Shown here in pieces: positions 1 through 8,265 of a DNA stretch of 64,000 nucleotides (position 1 is the stretch's first letter; each line of letters opens with the position of its first letter). This DNA is from Mycolicibacterium flavescens (GTDB taxonomy: Bacteria; Actinomycetota; Actinomycetes; Mycobacteriales; Mycobacteriaceae). The DNA lies in assembly GCA_900637135.1 (NCBI GenBank), contig LR134353.1, positions 2,976,001-3,040,000 of the forward strand, read 5' to 3'. A program made the position numbers and the translations under genes. The notes below the pieces were generated by a model. It was not told where the DNA came from. It saw nothing but the letters and a program-made list of their open reading frames with translations, and searched no databases.

Positions 1-1
1 C

Positions 2-334
2 CGTGTGCAACGTCCGCTGTGGGCCTCCACGGGCGTCAAGAATCCGGAGTACTCGGACACCTTGTACGTCACCGAGTTGGTGGCCCCGAACACGGTGAAC
101 ACCATGCCGGAGAAGACGATCGACGCGGTCGCCGAACACGGCGTGATCACCGGCGACACCGTGACGGGCACGGCCGATGAATCGCAGGCGCTGTTCGACA
201 AGCTGGCCGACGTCGGTATCGACCTACCCGACGTGTTCCGGCTCCTCGAGGACGAGGGTGTGGAGAAGTTCGAGAAGTCGTGGCTCGAGTTGCTCGAGGC
301 GACGCAGGAACAGCTCGACGCCGCCAAGAAATGA
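2..334 (+). CDS. tal: Transaldolase, 3' end only
   Basis: The C-terminal 110 residues of transaldolase, which moves a dihydroxyacetone unit between sedoheptulose-7-phosphate and glyceraldehyde-3-phosphate in the cytoplasmic pentose phosphate pathway. The visible part contains the family segments [17 protein letters not shown] and [15 protein letters not shown]. The Schiff-base lysine and most of the barrel lie before the window. The stop overlaps the zwf start as ATGA (331-334), so translation is probably coupled. Identification rests on sequence recall and on the neighbours zwf, opcA and pgl. Confidence 0.93.
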   Translation, partial: RVQRPLWASTGVKNPEYSDTLYVTELVAPNTVNTMPEKTIDAVAEHGVITGDTVTGTADESQALFDKLADVGIDLPDVFRLLEDEGVEKFEKSWLELLEATQEQLDAAKK

Positions 335-1857
335 CGGACTGGGTGAATCCGCTTCGCGACAAGCGCGACAAGCGGATGCCGCGGATCGCGGGGCCCTGCG
401 GGATCGTCATCTTCGGCGTCACCGGCGACCTGTCGCGTAAGAAGTTGATGCCGGCGATCTACGACTTGGCCAACCGCGGCCTGCTGCCTCCGTCCTTCTC
501 GCTGATCGGATTCGCCCGAAGGGACTGGGCCGACGAGGACTTCGGTGAGGTGGTCTACGAGGCGGTGAAGAAGCATGCCCGCACGCCGTTCCGGCAGGAG
601 GTGTGGGACCGCCTGGCCGAAGGCTTCCGGTTCGTGCAGGGCACGTTCGACGACGAGGCGGCGTTCGGCCGGCTTGCCGAGACCCTCGAGAAACTCGATG
701 CCGAACGCGGAACGGGCGGCAATCACGTTTTCTACCTGTCCATTCCACCGAAGGCGTTCCAGCCGGTGTGCGAGCAGCTGCACAAGTCGGGGCTGGCCAA
801 CCCACAGGAGGGTCGCTGGAGCCGGGTGGTGATCGAGAAGCCGTTCGGCCACGACCTGGCGAGTGCGCAGGAACTCAACGAGGTCGTCAACAGCGTGTTC
901 CCCGAGGAGTCGGTGTTCCGCATCGACCACTACCTCGGCAAGGAGACGGTGCAGAACATCCTCGCGCTGCGGTTCGCCAACGAACTGTACGAGCCGATTT
1001 GGAACAACAACTACGTCGACAGCGTGCAGATCACGATGGCCGAGGACATCGGGCTCGGCGGACGCGGAGGCTATTACGACGGAGTCGGTGCCGCGCGCGA
1101 CGTCATCCAGAACCACCTCCTGCAGCTGCTGGCCCTGACCGCCATGGAGGAGCCTGTCAGCTTCGGTCCGAAGGAACTACAGATCGAGAAGATCAAGGTG
1201 TTCTCGGCCACACGACCGATGCAGCCACTGAACGAGACCACCGCGCGTGGGCAGTACGCCTCGGGTTGGCAGGGCAGCGAGAAGGTGGTTGGTCTGCTCG
1301 AAGAAGAAGGCTTCTCGAAGGATTCGAAGACCGAGACCTACGCGGCCATCGCCCTGGAGGTGGACACCCGACGGTGGGCCGGTGTGCCGTTCTTCCTGCG
1401 CACCGGAAAACGGTTGGGGCGCAGGGTGACCGAGATCGCGCTGATCTTCAAGCGCGCACCGCATCTGCCCTTCGACAAGACCATGACCGAGGAACTCGGC
1501 CAGAATGCACTGGTGATCAGGGTTCAACCGGACGAGGGCATCACGACCCGGTTCGGCTCCAAGGTGCCCGGTAGCGCCATGGAGGTCCGCGACGTCAACA
1601 TGGACTTCTCCTACGGGTCGGCGTTCGCCGAGGACTCCCCGGAAGCTTATGAGCGGCTGATACTCGACGTGCTGCTCGGTGAACCCTCGCTGTTCCCGGT
1701 GAACAGAGAGGTCGAATTATCCTGGGAAATCCTGGATCCCGTACTGGACTACTGGGCCGCGCACGGCAAGCCAGAGGCGTACGAATCGGGTACCTGGGGC
1801 CCGGCCTCGGCCGACGAGATGTTGCATCGCATGGGCCGGGAATGGAGGCGGCCATGA
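331..1857 (+). CDS. zwf: Glucose-6-phosphate 1-dehydrogenase
   Basis: Oxidises glucose-6-phosphate to 6-phosphogluconolactone, making NADPH; the first step of the oxidative pentose phosphate pathway. The 508-residue product has the N-terminal nucleotide-binding stretch [20 protein letters not shown], the substrate-binding segment [10 protein letters not shown] and the active-site motif [13 protein letters not shown]. The ATG at 331 overlaps the tal stop. The longer reading frame upstream runs through tal and is not used. The 3' end overlaps opcA by 4 bases. Length fits the actinobacterial family. Confidence 0.96.
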   Translation: MTDWVNPLRDKRDKRMPRIAGPCGIVIFGVTGDLSRKKLMPAIYDLANRGLLPPSFSLIGFARRDWADEDFGEVVYEAVKKHARTPFRQEVWDRLAEGFRFVQGTFDDEAAFGRLAETLEKLDAERGTGGNHVFYLSIPPKAFQPVCEQLHKSGLANPQEGRWSRVVIEKPFGHDLASAQELNEVVNSVFPEESVFRIDHYLGKETVQNILALRFANELYEPIWNNNYVDSVQITMAEDIGLGGRGGYYDGVGAARDVIQNHLLQLLALTAMEEPVSFGPKELQIEKIKVFSATRPMQPLNETTARGQYASGWQGSEKVVGLLEEEGFSKDSKTETYAAIALEVDTRRWAGVPFFLRTGKRLGRRVTEIALIFKRAPHLPFDKTMTEELGQNALVIRVQPDEGITTRFGSKVPGSAMEVRDVNMDFSYGSAFAEDSPEAYERLILDVLLGEPSLFPVNREVELSWEILDPVLDYWAAHGKPEAYESGTWGPASADEMLHRMGREWRRP

Positions 1858-2765
1858 TTGTCGACCTGCCGGATACGAACACCAACGACATCAACAAGAA
1901 GATCACCGGTCTGCGCGAGGAGGGCGGTGCGATCACGCTGAGCCGAGTGCTCACCCTGGTGATCTCGCTCGACTCCGACGAGCTGCTGGAAGAATCCATC
2001 GAAGCCGCCAACTTCGCCAGCCGCGAACACCCCTGCCGGGTGATCATCGTGGTGCCCGGGGACCGCAACGCCGACGACGCGCGCTTGGACGCGCAATTAC
2101 GTGTCGGCGGGGATGCCGGCGCCGGGGAGATCGTCGGGCTGCGCCTGTACGGCGAGCTCGCCGACCATGCGAGCGCCGTGGTGCTGCCCTTCTTGTTGCC
2201 GGATACACCGGTGGTGGCGTGGTGGCCCGCTGGTGGGCCTGCGGTGCCCGCCAAGGATCCGTTGGGCCGGTTGGCGATCCGTCGGATCACCAACGCGACG
2301 CAGTGTTCGGACCCGTTGGCCGCGATCAAAGGTCGACTGGCCGGCTATACCGCCGGAGACACCGACCTCTGCTGGGCGCGGATCACGTACTGGCGGGCCC
2401 TGCTGGCCGCGGCCGTCGACCAGGAACCGCACGCGCCGATCGCTTCTGCGGTGGTTTCGGGTCTACGGGACGAGCCGTCGCTCGACGTGCTCGCGGGTTG
2501 GCTCGCCGCACGCATCGACGGTCCGGTGCACCGCGAGGTGGGCGAGCTGAAAGTGGAGCTGATGCGCGACGGTGAGACGATCACTCTGCGTCGGCCGCAG
2601 ACCGGCGTCACCGCGACACTGAGCCGCACCAGCCGCCCCGAGGCGCGAATCCCGTTGGCGCGCAGGGAAGCCAGAGAGTGCCTGGCCGAGGATCTGCGCA
2701 GGCTCGACCCCGATGAGATCTACCACGAGGCCCTGCAGGGAATCGACAAGGTGCAATACGCATGA
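1854..2765 (+). CDS. opcA: Glucose-6-phosphate dehydrogenase assembly protein OpcA
   Basis: 303-residue OpcA family protein, the partner needed for assembly or full activity of glucose-6-phosphate dehydrogenase in cyanobacteria and actinobacteria. The start MIVDLPDT matches mycobacterial OpcA as I remember it. The ATG at 1854 overlaps the zwf stop as ATGA, which is preferred over the in-frame ATG 12 bases upstream. It lies between zwf and pgl with overlaps on both sides, so subunit and assembly factor are produced together. No catalytic motif is claimed for it. Confidence 0.93.
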   Translation: MIVDLPDTNTNDINKKITGLREEGGAITLSRVLTLVISLDSDELLEESIEAANFASREHPCRVIIVVPGDRNADDARLDAQLRVGGDAGAGEIVGLRLYGELADHASAVVLPFLLPDTPVVAWWPAGGPAVPAKDPLGRLAIRRITNATQCSDPLAAIKGRLAGYTAGDTDLCWARITYWRALLAAAVDQEPHAPIASAVVSGLRDEPSLDVLAGWLAARIDGPVHREVGELKVELMRDGETITLRRPQTGVTATLSRTSRPEARIPLARREARECLAEDLRRLDPDEIYHEALQGIDKVQYA

Positions 2766-3502
2766 GCGCGACCATCGAGCGTTATCCGGACGCCGCGACA
2801 CTGGTGGCGGCCGCAGGTGATCGGCTTGTCGCAGCCATCGTCGCAGCCATCGACAAGCGTGGGTCGGCGCACATAGTGCTGACGGGCGGGGGCACCGGTA
2901 CCAATCTGCTGAAGCGCGTGGCGGAGAAGGGCACCGAGATCGACTGGGCGAAGGTGCATCTCTACTGGGGTGACGATCGCTTCGTGCCGGCAGACGGTGA
3001 CGAGCGCAATTACAAGCAGGCCCGTGAGGCGCTGCTGGATCGTGTGAGCATCCCGGATGGGAACGTGCACCCGATGGCCGCCAGCGGTGCGGAGTTCGGC
3101 GACGACCTCGACGCCGCCGCGGCCGCATACGAGCAGGTGCTGGCCGCCAACGCCGAGGGCGGCCAGCCAGCCCCCGACTTCGACGTACATCTTCTCGGAA
3201 TGGGTGGCGAGGGGCACATCAACTCCCTGTTCCCCCACACCCCAGCGGTACGTGAGACCGAGCGTCTAGTAGTCGGTGTCGAGGACTCCCCCAAGCCTCC
3301 GCCGCGCCGAATCACGTTGACGTTGCCCGCGGTTCGACGGTCGCGGGAGGTATGGCTGGTGGTCTCCGGCGACGGGAAGGCCGACGCGGTTGCAGCGGCG
3401 ATCGGCGGTGCTGACGCCGACGAGGTGCCCGCGGCGGGTGCGGTGGGTCGCAAGGCGACCGTGTGGCTGCTCGACGAGGCAGCGGCAAGCAAGCTTGGCT
3501 GA
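2762..3502 (+). CDS. pgl: 6-phosphogluconolactonase
   Basis: Hydrolyses 6-phosphogluconolactone to 6-phosphogluconate, the second oxidative pentose phosphate step. The 246-residue protein shows the NagB/SugarP-isomerase-like signatures [24 protein letters not shown] and [18 protein letters not shown]. The ATG overlaps the opcA stop as ATGA (2762-2765), making it the last gene of a tal-zwf-opcA-pgl transcription unit. It is called devB in some mycobacterial annotations. Confidence 0.95.
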   Translation: MSATIERYPDAATLVAAAGDRLVAAIVAAIDKRGSAHIVLTGGGTGTNLLKRVAEKGTEIDWAKVHLYWGDDRFVPADGDERNYKQAREALLDRVSIPDGNVHPMAASGAEFGDDLDAAAAAYEQVLAANAEGGQPAPDFDVHLLGMGGEGHINSLFPHTPAVRETERLVVGVEDSPKPPPRRITLTLPAVRRSREVWLVVSGDGKADAVAAAIGGADADEVPAAGAVGRKATVWLLDEAAASKLG

Positions 3503-3517
3503 TTGAGGCGGTGGAGC

Positions 3518-3628
3518 TCAGTGCCGCTCTACGACGAACGCCTCGATCCGCCGCTCGCCGGCCCAGACTTCTTCCTTGCTGAGACCCGGATACATGCGGT
3601 TGAACAGAATCAATGTCGGTGGGCGCGA
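3518..3628 (-). other. Possible C-terminal gene remnant, unidentified
   Basis: Leftward reading from 3628 gives 36 open codons without a plausible start, ending ...SKEEVWAGERRIEAFVVERH and a stop at 3518. The composition looks protein-like (charged amphipathic helix), but the frame is closed by TAG just upstream (3629-3631), inside the promoter of the HNH gene. It may be the tail of a gene that the HNH insertion cut away, or chance. I do not recognise the family. Confidence 0.2.
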
Positions 3629-3629
3629 C

Positions 3630-3635
3630 TAGTAT
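3630..3635 (+). promoter_or_regulatory. -10 element TAGTAT of a probable leaderless promoter
   Basis: TAGTAT ends 7 bases before the ATG at 3643, the spacing at which transcription would begin at the start codon itself. It supports the 3643 start of the HNH protein over an in-frame ATG at 3613. No clear -35 was seen, as is common in mycobacteria. Confidence 0.45.
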
Positions 3636-3642
3636 CGCACAC

Positions 3643-5079
3643 ATGTTCGAAACGCTCGACGACGCGGCGTTGGTTGAGTCCATCACCGCGGCTTCGCGCG
3701 AGCAGAGCGCGGCCTGCGGCCGTGAACTCATGGCGATCGGTGAGCTCTACGCCCGCCGCGCCCCCGAGGACGACGACGAACGAGCGAATTGGGCGATCGA
3801 CGGCCACGCCAATGTGGTCGCCGAGGTCGCGGCGGCGCTCAACATCAGCCGGGGGCGAGCCGCCAGTCGCCTGCACTACGCGATCGACCTGCACGAGCGC
3901 TTGCCCAAGGTCGCCGAAGTCTTCGCGCGCGGGCAGATCGACTTTCGGATGATGACCGCTCTGGTCAACCGCAGCTCCAACGTCAAGGACGATGATCGCC
4001 TCGCCCGGCTCGACGCGGCTTTCGCGAAATGGTCGCCGAAATGGATGAAGCTGTCCGGGCCGAAACTGCATGAACGCATCGACATGTGGGTGGAGAAGTT
4101 CGACCCGGACGGAGTTCGGGAACCGAAGCCGCCCAACGACGACCGCTACGTCGAGGTCGGTCCGATCGGTCCTGGCATGGTCGGGGTCTGGGCCAAACTC
4201 GCCTTCGCCGACGGCATGGCTTTCGACACGCGACTCGACGAGATCGCCGCAACCGTATGCCGCGACGATCCGCGCACCGTTTCGCAGCGCCGTGCGGACG
4301 CGATGACGGCGATGAGCGCGGGGCAGATGCGGCTCGAGTGCGGCTGCGGGGCCGAGGATTGCCAGAACGGGTCCCCCGGCGGGCCCACCAGTCAGGTCGT
4401 CATCAATGTCATCGCCGAGCAGGCCACGATCGAGGGTCGGTCGGACAATCCGGGGTACCTGCCAGGCTTCGGCGCGGTGCCCGCCTCGATGTTGCGCGAG
4501 ATGATCGCGACCGCGCAGGTCCGCCCGGTTCCGCTACCCGAACCCTGCGCCGAGCAGGGCTACCGGCCGTCTGCGGCGTTGGCTCGTTTCATCCGATGGC
4601 GCGACCTGACGTGCCGCTTTCCCGGTTGCGATGTGCCCGCATCCGCGTGCCAGATCGACCATACGGTCCCGTACCCCATGGGACCCACTCATCCGTCGAA
4701 CTTGAAGCTGCTCTGCGGCTTTCACCATCTGCTGAAGACTTTCTGGTGCGGCTCCGACGGGTGGTCAGACCGACAATTCGCGGACGGCACTGTCATATGG
4801 ACGGCGCCCAACTGGCAGACGTACACCACCACCCCTGGCGGTGCCGAGTTCTTCGAACAGCTAGGTAGGCCCACGGGCGACATCACGGTGGCATCGCACC
4901 CGAGCGGACCAGGCGACCTTCATCGCGGCGCGAAGATGCCAACCCGCAGGCGGACCCGCGCAGAGGACAAGGCGTATCGGATCGCGCTGGAACGTCAGCA
5001 CAACGCCGCGCGCAACCGCCGCATTCAGTTCTTGCTAGCCGAACGGCTCGCCAGGGACGACGAACCACCGCCGTTCTGA
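3643..5079 (+). CDS. DUF222 / 13E12-repeat family protein with HNH endonuclease domain
   Basis: 478-residue member of the mycobacterial 13E12 (DUF222) family. The N-terminal two thirds is the helical DUF222 region (start MFETLDD, then AAALNISRGRAASRLHYA). The C-terminal part carries an HNH nuclease with zinc-type cysteines CRFPGC (from residue 324), QIDHTVPYP (D339-H340) and NLKLLCGFHHLLK. Such genes occur in many copies in actinobacteria; a role in DNA cutting or mobile-element biology is inferred from the fold, and no target is known. It sits alone between pgl and a small helical protein, with no flanking repeats seen. Confidence 0.88.
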   Translation: MFETLDDAALVESITAASREQSAACGRELMAIGELYARRAPEDDDERANWAIDGHANVVAEVAAALNISRGRAASRLHYAIDLHERLPKVAEVFARGQIDFRMMTALVNRSSNVKDDDRLARLDAAFAKWSPKWMKLSGPKLHERIDMWVEKFDPDGVREPKPPNDDRYVEVGPIGPGMVGVWAKLAFADGMAFDTRLDEIAATVCRDDPRTVSQRRADAMTAMSAGQMRLECGCGAEDCQNGSPGGPTSQVVINVIAEQATIEGRSDNPGYLPGFGAVPASMLREMIATAQVRPVPLPEPCAEQGYRPSAALARFIRWRDLTCRFPGCDVPASACQIDHTVPYPMGPTHPSNLKLLCGFHHLLKTFWCGSDGWSDRQFADGTVIWTAPNWQTYTTTPGGAEFFEQLGRPTGDITVASHPSGPGDLHRGAKMPTRRRTRAEDKAYRIALERQHNAARNRRIQFLLAERLARDDEPPPF

Positions 5080-5086
5080 CCAGCGT

Positions 5087-5179
5087 TCAGCCCGAGAGGA
5101 CCGAGAGATCATCGTCGTGTCCGTCGCGAAAGCCTGCGTCGTAGTCGGCCCTTGCGGTCCTGGTATCCGATCCGGCCAT
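5087..5179 (-). CDS. Possible 30-residue acidic microprotein
   Basis: Leftward ATG at 5179 opens 30 codons ending ...YDAGFRDGHDDDLSVLSG. The acidic, glycine-rich tail looks like a real protein C-terminus rather than a random GC-rich frame, and it falls in the otherwise empty gap between the HNH gene and the 5293 gene. No Shine-Dalgarno or -10 is evident just upstream. It could be an intact microprotein, the end of a lost gene, or chance. Confidence 0.3.
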   Translation of the reverse strand: MAGSDTRTARADYDAGFRDGHDDDLSVLSG

Positions 5180-5279
5180 GACCATTCGCGGATCCACGGG
5201 GCACTGCCGGGACGCGGTTTCCTCTTGGTTCACATCTGTTCAGACGCCGGGTTACGGCCAGCGGTTCCCCGGCTGCGGT

Positions 5280-5285
5280 CATAAT
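5280..5285 (+). promoter_or_regulatory. -10 element CATAAT of a probable leaderless promoter
   Basis: CATAAT, one base from the TATAAT consensus, ends 7 bases before the ATG at 5293. The upstream ATG at 5284 falls inside this hexamer, so it would not be in the transcript. This decides the start of the next gene. Confidence 0.5.
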
Positions 5286-5292
5286 GGCCCTC

Positions 5293-5664
5293 ATGGCAGA
5301 CAAGGGTGGTCGACCGGTCCGCACAGGACCAGAACGCATCAGGAAGCTTGCCCAGGCGGCGCTGAACGCCGACGTCACCGTCGAGCAGGTCGACACCATC
5401 CTGGAGGGGCTGAGCGAGACGCTCGAGGACCTCAACAGCTCCACGGCCAACCTCGACGCCACCCTGGAGCGCTTCAACGAGACGATCAACCAGATCAATC
5501 AGCTGGCCCCCCGCCTGAACGCCGTGGTGGACCGCATGGAGGGCATCGTCGGGCGGGTGGAACGCATCGTCGGCCTCGGTGAGTCGGTGATCTCACCGCT
5601 CGCCGCGACCGAGCAGGTGGTGCGCGGAGCCGTGAACAAGGTGCGCCGCTCCGCAGGTCTCTAG
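5293..5664 (+). CDS. Small helical/coiled-coil protein, Rv1444c-like
   Basis: 123-residue hypothetical protein, starting MADKGGRPVRTG. After a basic N-terminus (residues 1-25) it is almost wholly alpha-helical with heptad-like spacing: VEQVDTILEGLSETLEDLNSS, then repeated LDATLERFNETINQINQLAPRLN and VVDRMEGIVGRVERIVGL. No signal peptide or convincing membrane segment is present. Its place next to the pgl end of the tal-zwf-opcA-pgl unit matches the Rv1444c position in M. tuberculosis as I recall. The function is unknown; a structural or partner-binding role is a guess from the coiled coil. Confidence 0.8.
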   Translation: MADKGGRPVRTGPERIRKLAQAALNADVTVEQVDTILEGLSETLEDLNSSTANLDATLERFNETINQINQLAPRLNAVVDRMEGIVGRVERIVGLGESVISPLAATEQVVRGAVNKVRRSAGL

Positions 5665-5679
5665 TTCTGCCGGCGAGGC

Positions 5680-6483
5680 TCAGACGAAATCGGAGCCGCC
5701 GTCCACGTTGACGGTGGCACCGGTGACATAGCCGTTGCGCCTCGACGCCAGATAGACGGTGATCGATGCGATCTCCTCGGGCAGGCCGGCCCGGCCGAGA
5801 TCGCACGGTTGATGGAAGTTGTTGTCGATCCAGGTCATCACGTCGGTGGGATCGGTGGCGTCGAGCCCGTCGGCGGCCAGAATATCCTTGAGCACCTCTG
5901 TGAAGCTTGCCGTCACGATCGTGCCGGGGCAGATGCAGTTGACCAGAATTCCGTCCTTGGCAAGGCTTTTCGAGAGATTCTTGGTGACGCTGCTGAGCGC
6001 CGCCTTCGACGCGGTGTAGGCGACGATCCGCGGGTTCTGGCGCTGGATCGAGTGCGCCGAGAGCGTCACGATCCTGCCCCACTCCGCGGCCCGCAGCATC
6101 GGCAACGCGGCCCGGATCACCCGGACACCCGACATCGTGCCTAGCGTGAAAGCCTGCTCCCACTGCGCATCGTCGAGATCTCCGAAGTACCCGTCTCCCG
6201 GCCCGACCGTGTGAATCAGGCTGTTGATCTCCCCCCACCGCTGGTCCACGGTGTCGAAGCCGGCGGCAATGGACTCGGGGTCGGCCATGTCGACGCTTAT
6301 TCCGACGGCGTCGGCTGCACCCGCCTCGCGAAGCTTCGCCGTGGCCGTGTCGAGGGCTTCGACGCCCCTGGCCATCACCGCGACCCGGGCGCCCTCCTCC
6401 GCTAGCGTCGTCGCGATCGCCAAACCCATGCCCTTGCTGCCGCCTGTCACGACGGCAGCCGATCCTGCTAAGCCCAAGTCCAT
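5680..6483 (-). CDS. SDR family NAD(P)-dependent oxidoreductase
   Basis: 267-residue classical short-chain dehydrogenase/reductase. Seen: the N-terminal cofactor motif TGGSKGMGLAIA, the active-site region with YTASKAALSSV (YxxxK) and the C-terminal ending VTGATVNVDGGSDFV. Substrate unknown. It is the last gene of a leftward cluster behind a TetR regulator, sulfotransferase and DUF1214 protein. The 10-base gap to the regulator suggests co-transcription, so it probably acts on the same, perhaps lipid or sterol-like, substrate. Confidence 0.9.
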   Translation of the reverse strand: MDLGLAGSAAVVTGGSKGMGLAIATTLAEEGARVAVMARGVEALDTATAKLREAGAADAVGISVDMADPESIAAGFDTVDQRWGEINSLIHTVGPGDGYFGDLDDAQWEQAFTLGTMSGVRVIRAALPMLRAAEWGRIVTLSAHSIQRQNPRIVAYTASKAALSSVTKNLSKSLAKDGILVNCICPGTIVTASFTEVLKDILAADGLDATDPTDVMTWIDNNFHQPCDLGRAGLPEEIASITVYLASRRNGYVTGATVNVDGGSDFV

Positions 6484-6493
6484 CGATTCACCT

Positions 6494-7120
6494 TCACGTG
6501 GGTTCTGCTACGCCGAGTCCGCGCATGCAGAAACGGATGATGTGTTCGCGCACCGCATGCTGATCGCTGTCGCCGGTCGTCCATTGGCGCTCAACGCTCG
6601 CCCAGATCGCGCCGTGGATCGACAATGCGTCGGCAACAGGGTCGATACCTGGGAAAAGTCCGGCAGCCCTTCCCTTCTCGAGCTGCTCGACGAGCGGCTT
6701 GAGGATCTCACCGTAGGCATCGCCGACCAACTCGGGCGCCGAGGACATCTGCGTCTGCGCCTCGAGCGACATTCGTCGCAAGTCTGATCGGATCTCCTGA
6801 TTGAAGGCCAGATCCAGGCGCCCGTCGATCCATGCCGCTACCGCTTCCACCGGGTCGTCCGCCGCGGCCATCTTCCGCGTGAGCCTGCGCATCTCGGTGC
6901 GCGCCAACTGCAGGAACACCGCGGACACCAGTTCGTCTTTGGAACCGAAATGCCGATAGAAGGCACGTGTGCTCAACGCGGCCCGCTCGAGTACCCGGGC
7001 CACGTTGACCGACGCGATCCCCTCCTCGCGAAGAATCTCGGTGGCCGCGTGGACCAAAGCATCGCGCACGCCCGGATCGGGGTCCATCTTCTTGCGTCTC
7101 CGCCGGGCTACCGTGTCCAT
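6494..7120 (-). CDS. TetR family transcriptional regulator
   Basis: 208-residue TetR-type repressor. Residues about 8-55 form the DNA-binding helix-turn-helix (AATEILREEGIASVNVARV, then STRAFYRHFGSKDELVSAVF); the rest is a helical ligand-binding domain without a recognisable specificity. The ATG at 7120 shares a base with the stop of the sulfotransferase upstream (TGATG), so I chose it over the longer frame. A perfect palindrome before the first gene of this cluster (9516-9532) is the obvious candidate binding site, giving autoregulation of the whole unit. Confidence 0.9.
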   Translation of the reverse strand: MDTVARRRRKKMDPDPGVRDALVHAATEILREEGIASVNVARVLERAALSTRAFYRHFGSKDELVSAVFLQLARTEMRRLTRKMAAADDPVEAVAAWIDGRLDLAFNQEIRSDLRRMSLEAQTQMSSAPELVGDAYGEILKPLVEQLEKGRAAGLFPGIDPVADALSIHGAIWASVERQWTTGDSDQHAVREHIIRFCMRGLGVAEPT

Positions 7121-8265
7121 CACGCGGTGGCGTCGTAACTCGCGAGGTAATCGGCGAAGGCTTCGTGCACCTGCTCGGGAGTCAAGCCGTAGTCGGTGAG
7201 CTCGTATGTGTGCTCGCCGCGCGCGCCGGGACGGTGGCCGTCCGCCCACTCCTGCACCCGCCTGCGGGCTTCGTCGGTGAATGTCAGATCCAGCCGGTGG
7301 TAACTGTTCTCGAGGGCGCCGATCGGGTCGGCGTTCAAGTCGGCGAACGACACGTCGGTGAACCGGTCATCTCCGAAGCGCTTTCGGAAGTTCATTGCGC
7401 GCCTTACGGCTTCGACCCAGCACTGGAGTTGCTCGGCGCCCAGTTCATGAGGGTCGTCGCGATCGCTGCTCCAACTGCGGACGTACCGGATCAAGCTGCA
7501 CACCGAGCCCAGTACCTTCGCCGGATCGCGGTGGCACCACAAGAACTTCGCCTCCGGATACGCCTCGACAAGAGCGCCAAGCGAGAACATGTGCACCGGC
7601 GTCTTCAGGTGCCATAACGTCGGCGGGCAATGCCACTGCAGGAGTTTGAGCACCTGGCGGTGGAAAGCGTATGTCTCGCGCATATCGCACTGCATCAGCC
7701 AGGCGAGGTACCCGGGCACCCGCACCACCCCGTCGAAGTGGAAAGTGCGAAAGCTCATGCCCATCAGGTCCTGGCATTCGGTGGGAGCCTCCGGCTCCGA
7801 ATTCATCATGGTCCGCATGCGCGGAAACATGCTGTCCATGATGGCGATCGACTCGGCCGCCTGGGCGATCCGCGGATCGTCGTGCTGAGACGACGCTTCC
7901 GGTGGCGGAGTGCACGCCTGAGACTCCCACATCCGCAGCGAGCGGAACTGCGGATCACTGGCGACCAGTTGGCTCAGCGCCGTCGTTCCGGTTCGCGGTA
8001 ACCCGATGACGAACACCGGGCCACCGACGACCTCGTCGTCGATCTCGGGATGCTGCCGATAGGTTTCGACGATCCGCAACCGTTGTATGAGTGCGTTGCT
8101 GATGGTCGCGTGCTGAATGACGTTTCCCATCTCGTTGAGGTCCGCTTCATTGTTCAGGGCGTCGACGGTGCGCTCCAAACCCTCGCGATAGTAGGGCGAA
8201 CCGAAGTCGTCGAGGCCCGTCGCCACCCGTGCGCCTTCCTCGAGTTCGTCCACGATGAAGGTCAT
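7120..8265 (-). CDS. Sulfotransferase family protein
   Basis: 381-residue protein of the sulfotransferase_3 type, common in mycobacteria and expected to use PAPS as donor. The 5'-phosphosulfate loop is seen as FVIGLPRTGTTALSQLV, and the 3'-phosphate region as WCHRDPAKVLGSVCSLIRYV. The start MTFIVDEL at 8265 overlaps the stop of the DUF1214 gene as ATGA and is preferred to an upstream frame without protein-like sequence. The acceptor substrate cannot be told from sequence; neighbours suggest a lipid or xenobiotic. Confidence 0.88.
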   Translation of the reverse strand: MTFIVDELEEGARVATGLDDFGSPYYREGLERTVDALNNEADLNEMGNVIQHATISNALIQRLRIVETYRQHPEIDDEVVGGPVFVIGLPRTGTTALSQLVASDPQFRSLRMWESQACTPPPEASSQHDDPRIAQAAESIAIMDSMFPRMRTMMNSEPEAPTECQDLMGMSFRTFHFDGVVRVPGYLAWLMQCDMRETYAFHRQVLKLLQWHCPPTLWHLKTPVHMFSLGALVEAYPEAKFLWCHRDPAKVLGSVCSLIRYVRSWSSDRDDPHELGAEQLQCWVEAVRRAMNFRKRFGDDRFTDVSFADLNADPIGALENSYHRLDLTFTDEARRRVQEWADGHRPGARGEHTYELTDYGLTPEQVHEAFADYLASYDATA

